NCBI GenBank assembly: GCA_020724425.1
Contig: DYGY01000004.1
Span: forward strand, 1-64,000
Length of the DNA: 64,000 nucleotides
From: Thermaerobacter marianensis
GTDB taxonomy: Bacteria > Bacillota > Sulfobacillia > DVGY01
Direction of reading: 5' to 3'
Made by a program: the position numbers and the translations under genes. This document shows, piece by piece, positions 57,428 to 64,000 of this stretch. Below the pieces are notes generated by a model. It worked only from the letters and a program-made list of their open reading frames with translations, searched no databases and was not told where the DNA came from. The number at the start of each line of letters is the position of its first letter. The stretch's first letter is position 1.

Positions 57428-59032
57428 TTGATTAAGAGAGAATATGGCATAGCGATGCGCGATGGAATAGAGTTAAAGAGTTTGGTTTTCTTACCGGGGG
57501 AGGGTTCACATCCTCTGGTAATGGTGAGAACCCCTTATGGGAAGGAACAGTTTGAAGCCTATACTGGACTTTTCTTGCAGGCTGGACTAGGGGTGTTTCT
57601 CCAGGATGTAAGAGGGACAGGGGCATCAGCTGGAGAGTTTACACCCATTGTCAATGAAGAGAATGATAGCTTGGATACCCTAGCCTGGTTAAAGGAACAA
57701 GAGTGGTATAATGGTCGGTTAGGTCTTCTAGCTCTTTCCTATCTTGGTTCCGCTACCTTAGCTTTAGCTGCTTTGAGTGATGATGTTAAAGCTGTGGTAG
57801 CTAGTTCTGTCCCATATGAGATTAATAACGGGGTTTTAGGTGATGGTAATGTCTTCATGTTACATCATACTTTGCCTTGGCATATCCTTACTAGCAAAGA
57901 CAAAAAGATGGTGGATTTCTCCTGGCCTGATACCTATAAGCAGTTGCCTCTAGTTGATGTTCTTGATGATCCTAACTGGGAGACTTGGCTTAAGAATATG
58001 GATAATGAAGAGTTTTGGGAACAGTTTAACCTTGAAGGTTATGTGCGCAAGATAGAGGCACCGGTCTTACATTTTGGTGGTTGGTGGGATTTCCTGCTTT
58101 CCTCGGTTACCGGTATGTACAGAATTCTTGAGGAAGAAGGTAACTATAGGCAGAAACTGATTCTTGGTCCCTGGAGCCATAATGGTATCTTGGGGAATGC
58201 TACAGAGCTAGCTGGAATTGATTATGGATCTTCTAGTCCTTTTCTGGAGGAAACCTTGGCCTGGTTTAGTAACTGGCTCAAAGAGGTTAATTATGAGATG
58301 GAAGGACCTGAGGTTAAGGCTTTTCTTATGAATAGTAATGAGTGGGTTGAAGGTAATGCTTGGCCTCATGAGAAGCTTGTCAATATTGCCTGGGCAATGA
58401 CTGGAGCAGGTGAATTGAATCTGTTACAAGGACCTCAGGCATTCCCACCGAGTTCTGGTGCAGCAGAGACCTTTTTTGAGTATGACCCCAAGCACCCGGC
58501 TAAAACTCAGGGGGGTGCTGTTTGGGAGTTTCCGGCTGGGGGATTGGAACCTGGGTCAGTGGAACAGGATAAGGCGAAACCGGGTAGGGCCCTAATCTAT
58601 ACTTCTGTACCTTTGGCTCAAGAGATCACTATCCTTGGTGAGATAGTGGTACAGTTGGTAGTCTCTACTGATGCTCCCGCTACTGATTTTGCTGTTAAGC
58701 TGATTGATATCTATCCTGATGGTTCAAGAAGGCTTGTTAAGGATGGTATTAGAGAGGTTTGTTTTAATCATCTGGAAAAAGAGCCTGATGATAGATATCC
58801 GGCAACAAGAATCAGTCTTTCTTTAGGTGAAACAGGTTATACCTATAAGGTGGGGCATAGGCTTCAGGTTGAGGTTGGCAGCAGCAATTTCCCTAAGTAT
58901 GCTAGGAGCTTAAATCAACCTGACCGGTTCTTTAGTGAAGAGACACCTGTGGCTTTGAATGCTATGCATTTTGATGCTTCTTTTGCCAATAGGATTATCA
59001 CTCCTCTTCTTTTTCAGGGGGAAGAAGATTGA
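57428..59032 (+). CDS. CocE/NonD family hydrolase (X-Pro dipeptidyl-peptidase fold)
   Basis: MRDGIELKSLVFLP, VRTPYGKEQF, QDVRGTGASAGEF, LGLLALSYLGS, HFGGWWDFLL. Confidence 0.92.
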   Translation: MIKREYGIAMRDGIELKSLVFLPGEGSHPLVMVRTPYGKEQFEAYTGLFLQAGLGVFLQDVRGTGASAGEFTPIVNEENDSLDTLAWLKEQEWYNGRLGLLALSYLGSATLALAALSDDVKAVVASSVPYEINNGVLGDGNVFMLHHTLPWHILTSKDKKMVDFSWPDTYKQLPLVDVLDDPNWETWLKNMDNEEFWEQFNLEGYVRKIEAPVLHFGGWWDFLLSSVTGMYRILEEEGNYRQKLILGPWSHNGILGNATELAGIDYGSSSPFLEETLAWFSNWLKEVNYEMEGPEVKAFLMNSNEWVEGNAWPHEKLVNIAWAMTGAGELNLLQGPQAFPPSSGAAETFFEYDPKHPAKTQGGAVWEFPAGGLEPGSVEQDKAKPGRALIYTSVPLAQEITILGEIVVQLVVSTDAPATDFAVKLIDIYPDGSRRLVKDGIREVCFNHLEKEPDDRYPATRISLSLGETGYTYKVGHRLQVEVGSSNFPKYARSLNQPDRFFSEETPVALNAMHFDASFANRIITPLLFQGEED

Positions 59033-59460
59033 TATATTTAGTTAATCAGGAAAAGGTGTTAAGGAGTATTGCAGAAAGACTTGCTGGTGAATATTCAGAT
59101 CAAAGGGTATTTATAGATGAAGGAAATGGGGATGGCTTTACAGTCGATTTTACCCCTACTGTACCTGATGGAGTACGGATTGGCTATGTGTTGGACTATG
59201 GTGAAAAGCAGTCTATAAGACGTAAGGAACTACAGCAGTTTTTCAAAGTCAAAAGGGATATGGTAGAGGAGATTCTTGCCTGTCCCGTATACTTTAAGGA
59301 ATCCACTGATGTGAAAAGGTATGTTAAGGTAACTGCAGACAGACGTTTTGGTGTCTATCAAATAGTTAGGCTTAATAGCTGGAAGGACGAAGAGGAACTT
59401 GTAAATGATATTGTTTTGGCCTTAGAGGAGTATATGGAGGCTATTTTGCAAATAAGGTAA
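59029..59460 (+). CDS. Uncharacterised protein
   Basis: 143 aa, overlaps the cocE-like stop by 4 nt. Confidence 0.55.
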   Translation: MIYLVNQEKVLRSIAERLAGEYSDQRVFIDEGNGDGFTVDFTPTVPDGVRIGYVLDYGEKQSIRRKELQQFFKVKRDMVEEILACPVYFKESTDVKRYVKVTADRRFGVYQIVRLNSWKDEEELVNDIVLALEEYMEAILQIR

Positions 59461-59516
59461 TGGCAATGCCTTGCACTGGATAAAGATTCCCTGTATAAGA
59501 TAGCATTACTTGAGGG

Positions 59517-60335
59517 GTGAGTTGTTTGCAGTCATTTAAGGTGGCAATGATTCAGATGTTGGTGACAGGGGATAAGGAGAGGAATCTTAAGCGAGCTGGT
59601 GAGCTTGTTAGAGAGGCAAGCAGGAAGGGTGCAAGGTTAATTGTCCTACCCGAGTTCTTTGTCTGTCCTCTTGATTTAAGTGTTTTACCTGATTGTGCTG
59701 AAGAGATACAGGGAAAGATAAGTACCTTTCTATCCGAATTAGCTAAGGAAACAGGCAGTTATCTGGTTGGGGGATCTTTTCCTGAAAGAGAAGGAGAAAG
59801 GCTGTATAATACTAGTCTCTTCTATTCTCCAGAGGGGATAGTTATAGCCAAACATAGAAAGATCCATCTTTTTGATGTGGATATTAAGGGTGGTATCAGT
59901 TTTCAGGAATCAAAGGTATTAGATTCGGGAGAAGAGACTACGGTTGTTGAAACTGAGCTTGGCAGGATTGGGATAGGTATTTGCTATGATATTCGTTTCC
60001 CTGAGCTTTGGCGAAAGATGGTGTTGCAGGGAGCAGAGATGTTTGTTGTGCCTGCTGCTTTCAATATGACCACAGGCCCGGCCCATTGGCATCTGTTGAT
60101 GAGGACTAGAGCTCTTGATAATCAAGTGTACCTAGCTGTTGCTTCTCCGGCAAGGGATGAGTTTGGTAAATATGTAGCTTATGGTCATTCTTTGGGTGTT
60201 GACCCCTTTGGGAAGGTAGTAGTAGAGGCTGATATTGGTGAAGAGATTGTCTATATGATTGTGGATAGGGAAAGAATTGAAAAGGTTAGAGAACAACTGC
60301 CCGTGCTTAGACAAAGAAGACCTGAGGTATATTGA
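59517..60335 (+). CDS. Carbon-nitrogen hydrolase (nitrilase/omega-amidase-like)
   Basis: Glu-Lys-Cys triad contexts: LIVLPEFFVCP, KHRKIHLFDVD, GIGICYDIRFPE. Confidence 0.93.
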   Translation: MSCLQSFKVAMIQMLVTGDKERNLKRAGELVREASRKGARLIVLPEFFVCPLDLSVLPDCAEEIQGKISTFLSELAKETGSYLVGGSFPEREGERLYNTSLFYSPEGIVIAKHRKIHLFDVDIKGGISFQESKVLDSGEETTVVETELGRIGIGICYDIRFPELWRKMVLQGAEMFVVPAAFNMTTGPAHWHLLMRTRALDNQVYLAVASPARDEFGKYVAYGHSLGVDPFGKVVVEADIGEEIVYMIVDRERIEKVREQLPVLRQRRPEVY

Positions 60336-60341
60336 AATGGA

Positions 60342-60364
60342 CCCCCGGAAATTTCCGGGGGTTT
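60342..60364 (+). terminator. Terminator-like palindrome
   Basis: CCCCCGGAAATTTCCGGGGG followed by TTT. Confidence 0.6.
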
Positions 60365-60588
60365 AGTAATGTAGTGGGTTTTCCATTTTAAAAAGAAGGA
60401 TACTGAGTACCGAAAAAGAAATATTTCTAGAACAGCCCTAATAGTTTAGTAGCAAAATACTCTGCCTAGATTGACGGAAAACGACAAAGCCGTTGGGGTT
60501 TTCTCTCTGGAAGAGGTGTCTCTTGGAATAGGGAAGGAGGTTATGGCTGAAGAGTTCTAAGAGGCAATAGTCTATATATACAGGAGGT

Positions 60589-62280
60589 ATGGAGATGACT
60601 CAACCGTGGCTGAATAAGTATCCAGAAGGTATAAGGCATAGTTTAGATTATAATGGACGGGCCTTACATGCTTTTCTGGATGAAGCCGCAGCAAAGTATC
60701 CAGAGGTTACTGCTACGTATTTTATTGGTGGGACTTTGACGTATCGGGAATTGGCTCAAAAAACAGAGAGTTTTGCAAAGGTGTTAGTTGATCTAGGTGT
60801 GAAGAAGGGCGATAGGGTTGCGGTAATGCTTCCGAATATGCCCCAGTTCATTATTGCTTTTTACGGGCTATTAAAGGCAGGGGCAATTGGTGTACCGGTT
60901 AATCCCTTGTACACAGAAAGGGAATTGGAGTTTCAGTTGAATAATTCCGGCGCTGAGACAATTATTGCTTTGGATATTCTGTATCCTCGTATTGAAAAAG
61001 TAAGAAAGAAGACTTCTTTGAAGAATGTTGTTGTTACTAAGGTTGGAGAGTATTTACCCTGGCATTTAAGGATGCTTTATCCCCTCAAAGAGAAAAAAGA
61101 GGGTACTGCAGTAAAGATTTCCGCCGATGCTGATGTTTTGTGGTTCCAAGACTTGCTGGAGCGTGGTGCTAAGGCTTCTGTTGCTTTGCCAACTGATATT
61201 AAGCCTGAGGATATCGCTTTGTTTCAATATACCGGTGGAACAACCGGAACATCTAAGGGTGCTGTGCTAACTCACGGGAATCTTGTTGCGAATGCTTTAC
61301 AGACTAGAGAGTGGTTTAAGGATGCCAAGGAGGGGCAGGAGAAGGTACTAGCAGCTATACCTTTCTTCCATGTCTATGGTATGACTGTGGCTATGAATCT
61401 TGGTATTGCCATAGCTGCTACTCTAGTTTTGATGCCTAGACCTACTCCGATTGATGATGTCTTAAAGACTATTCAGAAGACTAAGCCGAATATGTTCCCT
61501 GGAGTTCCGACTCTGTATGTGGGAATTATTAATCATCCGGATGTTAAGAAGTATGATCTTTCTTCGATTACAGCTTGTATCAGCGGTGCAGCTCCATTAC
61601 CTGTAGAGGTGCAGCAAAAGTTTGAAGAAATTACTGGTGGTACTCTGGTTGAAGGTTATGGTTTGACAGAGGCTTCACCGGTTACCCATGCTAATCCGCT
61701 GTATGGTGAACGCAAATATGGTAGCATCGGTTTGCCGCTCCCAGATACCGATGTTCGTATTCGCGATCTTGAGACAGGTGAGAAGGATCTTGGTCCTGAT
61801 GAAATAGGGGAACTTGTTATTAGAGGTCCTCAGGTTATGACTGGATATTGGCAGAAGCCAGAAGAAAATGCAAGAACTATTCGCGATGGCTGGCTATATA
61901 CCGGTGATGTTGCTAAAATGGATGAAGACGGCTACTTCTATATTGTTGATCGTCTTAAGGACATGATTATCGCCGGTGGCTATAATATTTATCCAAGAGA
62001 AGTTGAAGAGGTTCTTTATGAACATCCAAAGGTGCTTGAAGCTGCAGTAGTTGGTGTACCTGATGAGTATAGAGGTGAGACTGTTAAGGCTTTTGTGGTC
62101 TTAAAAGAGGGTGAAACCGCTACTGAAGAAGAGATTATTAACTTCACAAAAGAGCATCTAGCCAAGTATAAGGCACCAAAGGTAGTGGAGTTTAGGACCG
62201 AGCTACCTAAGAGTCTTGTCGGTAAGGTCTTAAGACGTAAGCTTTTGGAAGAGGAGTTACAGAAAGCCGAAGCAAAATAG
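60589..62280 (+). CDS. fadD: Long-chain fatty acid-CoA ligase (AMP-binding)
   Basis: FQYTGGTTGTSKGAVLTHGNL, EGYGLTEASPV, GWLYTGDVAKMDEDGYFYIVDRLKDMIIAGGYNIYPREVE. Confidence 0.95.
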   Translation: MEMTQPWLNKYPEGIRHSLDYNGRALHAFLDEAAAKYPEVTATYFIGGTLTYRELAQKTESFAKVLVDLGVKKGDRVAVMLPNMPQFIIAFYGLLKAGAIGVPVNPLYTERELEFQLNNSGAETIIALDILYPRIEKVRKKTSLKNVVVTKVGEYLPWHLRMLYPLKEKKEGTAVKISADADVLWFQDLLERGAKASVALPTDIKPEDIALFQYTGGTTGTSKGAVLTHGNLVANALQTREWFKDAKEGQEKVLAAIPFFHVYGMTVAMNLGIAIAATLVLMPRPTPIDDVLKTIQKTKPNMFPGVPTLYVGIINHPDVKKYDLSSITACISGAAPLPVEVQQKFEEITGGTLVEGYGLTEASPVTHANPLYGERKYGSIGLPLPDTDVRIRDLETGEKDLGPDEIGELVIRGPQVMTGYWQKPEENARTIRDGWLYTGDVAKMDEDGYFYIVDRLKDMIIAGGYNIYPREVEEVLYEHPKVLEAAVVGVPDEYRGETVKAFVVLKEGETATEEEIINFTKEHLAKYKAPKVVEFRTELPKSLVGKVLRRKLLEEELQKAEAK

Positions 62281-62294
62281 AGAAAGAAGGAAGC

Positions 62295-62843
62295 ATGTTG
62301 ATTGAAACACCACAGATATTGCTGAACAGGACAAAGACGTTGCAGATCTACTTGCATTCGGAAGATGAGTATCTCTTTGTTTCCACATTCAAGGATGAGG
62401 AACATGATATGGAGGTCAGGCTATTAGTTGAAAAGGGTTCAGGAACCATTCTTTCGGCTGATGCCAAGATGAATATTGTTCCTTACGGAAAGATTTGTCG
62501 TCAGTCTTTAGGGGTTATTAAGACCCTAGAAGGTATGAAGATTACCAAGGGTATTACTAAGGATGTGTACAAGAATGTTGGTGGTGTTACCGGCTGTACC
62601 CATCTTGTCGAGATTGCTTTAGAGGCTATGAGGGGTTATGTACCTGCTTTAGGCACGGAAATGGCTTATCAGGAGGCAGACAGGCTTGCTAGAGAGGGTG
62701 TTTCTGTAGATGAGGTTGAAGAACAGGTGCGAGAGAAATATTATCTCATGGGACGGAAACTTATACCTAACACCTGTCTGGTATATAACCTGGAAAATGA
62801 GTATGATCTAGAGGATATTAGAAAAGGGAATATGAATGGGTAA
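62295..62843 (+). CDS. DUF2889 domain protein
   Basis: EVRLLVEKGSGTILSADAKMNIVPYGKICRQSL...GGVTGCTHLVEIALEAMRG. Confidence 0.8.
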   Translation: MLIETPQILLNRTKTLQIYLHSEDEYLFVSTFKDEEHDMEVRLLVEKGSGTILSADAKMNIVPYGKICRQSLGVIKTLEGMKITKGITKDVYKNVGGVTGCTHLVEIALEAMRGYVPALGTEMAYQEADRLAREGVSVDEVEEQVREKYYLMGRKLIPNTCLVYNLENEYDLEDIRKGNMNG

Positions 62844-62903
62844 GGAGGCTTTGGCCTCCTTTCCTTATGATGAAAGAGGAGATCGGGTGACCTCCTCTTT
62901 CAT
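62842..62903. terminator. Two tandem hairpins between convergent genes
   Basis: AAGGAGGC-tttg-GCCTCCTT, then ATGAAAGAGGAG-N10-CTCCTCTTTCAT. Confidence 0.65.
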
Positions 62904-62933
62904 TTCGAAGCGCTTGGGAGCTTCAGAAATAAG

Positions 62934-64000
62934 CTAGAAGATATATTTTTGCTGATTACCGGTAGCATCAGCAATCTCACGGAGCAGTGTAACAGTATCC
63001 ACTGAGCTTCTGCGAGTGAGTTTGCGGGTTAATGCGATTAGGGTTCGCAGGGTATCTCCTTCTTCCATGCGAGAGAGGGTTTCTCTAGCTAGTTGATCTA
63101 TTTCAGTGATGGTCCATTCAGCATAAACCTTTACAGCTGCTTCTCTTAGTTTGTGAAGTTCTTGGTCTTCTTCGTCCTTTAGTTTCAGTGTACGCAGTAG
63201 TGCACTTTCTAGAGCATAGATCTTGGTGATCATGTCTGCTAGGTTAGCTAGAACTTCTTGTTCACCCTCTAGTGCTGTTTGGTATTTTTGGACTGCTAAG
63301 CCACCAACAGTTAAGAAAATCTTTTTGGTAGCTTTAAGGATCCACTGTTGTTCTTCTAGATCCGGTTCATTGCCACTGAAGGTGGGTGGCATGAGACTGA
63401 CTAGTTCCTTTTCTAATGCCTGTGCTGCTTGAAGGAGGGGTATTTGTCCTTTAAGGGCTCTTCTTAACAGCATATCAGGAATTAGAAGCCTGTTAATTTC
63501 GTTTGTACCTTCAAAGATACGGTTGATTCTTGAGTCTCTGTAGGCTCTCTCTACTTCATATTCTTGCATGTAGCCATAGCCACCATGGATCTGAACTGCT
63601 TCATCAACCACAAAATCAAGGGTTTCGGAACCAAAGATCTTATTTACTGATGCTTCAAGAGCGTATTCGGCAATGGCTTTAGCTGCCAAGGTTCCATCAT
63701 CTTCACTAGCAGAGTCTAGTTCACTTAGTTTTTCTTCCATTAATCCAGCTGTTCTATAGACCATGCTTTCGAGGGCATAGGTCTTTACGGTCATCTCTGC
63801 AAGTTTCCTGCCGATTAGGGGGAAGGAAACAATGGGTTTGTTAAATTGTTTGCGTTCATTGGCATAGGTGGAGGCAGTACCGATGGTTCTCTTGGAACCA
63901 CCTAGACAGCCGGCAGCCAGCTTAAATCTACCAATGTTAAGGATGTTAAAGGCAATTATGTGACCTTTCCCTATTTCGCCTAAGACATTGTCTACTGGAA
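62934..64000 (-). CDS. Acyl-CoA dehydrogenase, partial (5' end beyond window)
   Basis: Frame stays open from 63794 to the edge: VDNVLGEIGKGHIIAFNILNIGRFKLAAGCLGGSKRTIGTASTYANERKQFNKPI...; VQIHGGYGYMQEYEVERAYRDSRINRIFEGTNEINRLL. Confidence 0.93.
   Translation of the reverse strand, partial: PVDNVLGEIGKGHIIAFNILNIGRFKLAAGCLGGSKRTIGTASTYANERKQFNKPIVSFPLIGRKLAEMTVKTYALESMVYRTAGLMEEKLSELDSASEDDGTLAAKAIAEYALEASVNKIFGSETLDFVVDEAVQIHGGYGYMQEYEVERAYRDSRINRIFEGTNEINRLLIPDMLLRRALKGQIPLLQAAQALEKELVSLMPPTFSGNEPDLEEQQWILKATKKIFLTVGGLAVQKYQTALEGEQEVLANLADMITKIYALESALLRTLKLKDEEDQELHKLREAAVKVYAEWTITEIDQLARETLSRMEEGDTLRTLIALTRKLTRRSSVDTVTLLREIADATGNQQKYIF

Noticed and set aside
60336-60588. Possible c-di-GMP (GEMM)-like riboswitch upstream of fadD (ACGACAAAGCCG near 60480)
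   Set aside because: Only a short fragment resembles the motif; the GNRA loop, receptor and paired helices could not be identified by eye. An Infernal search would settle it.
1-64000. tRNA, rRNA, transposase or prophage genes
   Set aside because: None recognised by eye or in the ORF track; absence is provisional because no tRNAscan/Infernal search could be run.

Overview
The window is a low-to-mid GC Firmicutes/Clostridia-like chromosomal segment, judged from gene content and style only; no taxonomy search was run. It is densely coding and I recognised no rRNA, tRNA, CRISPR or transposase. From left to right it contains: (1) a Wadjet-type jetA-jetB-jetC defence locus on the minus strand, running into the left edge, whose JetC appears to lack its C-terminal ATPase half; (2) an AAA/DUF4143 ATPase, a D-cysteine desulfhydrase-like enzyme and an RluD-family pseudouridine synthase; (3) a dihydroxyacetone-PTS locus: a frameshift-interrupted HPr-PAS-PAS-AAA+(sigma54)-HTH activator, then a consensus -24/-12 promoter, then dhaK-dhaL-dhaM-HPr-EI-DJ-1/PfpI-rpoN-glpP; (4) an amino-sugar/lactone-type PTS locus: nagA-nagB-gntR-IIA-IIB-IIC(Ula type)-phosphotriesterase-like lactonase-creatininase-KDGP aldolase-SIS-HPr-EI, with a NagR/DasR-like operator over the -35 of nagA; (5) a YcaQ-like winged-helix protein; (6) a surface/envelope group: a frameshifted FG-GAP protein, acyltransferase-3, and an SLH plus class A beta-lactamase-fold protein; (7) an AGCS symporter, uncharacterised genes, an MBL-fold hydrolase, a pseudogene, an SQR-like oxidoreductase and a DUF255 protein; (8) an MCP-CheW pair behind a sigma-D-like promoter; (9) CPBP protease, a UbiA prenyltransferase, an uncharacterised four-gene run, an ABC transporter plus two-component system, SRAP, a decayed DUF438/hemerythrin/PAS gene, radical SAM, CocE hydrolase, nitrilase, acyl-CoA ligase, DUF2889 and a partial acyl-CoA dehydrogenase. 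The most interesting items are the HPr-fused sigma54 activator with its A8 frameshift and self-contained regulatory circuit, and the insulated PTS lactone/amino-sugar pathway.
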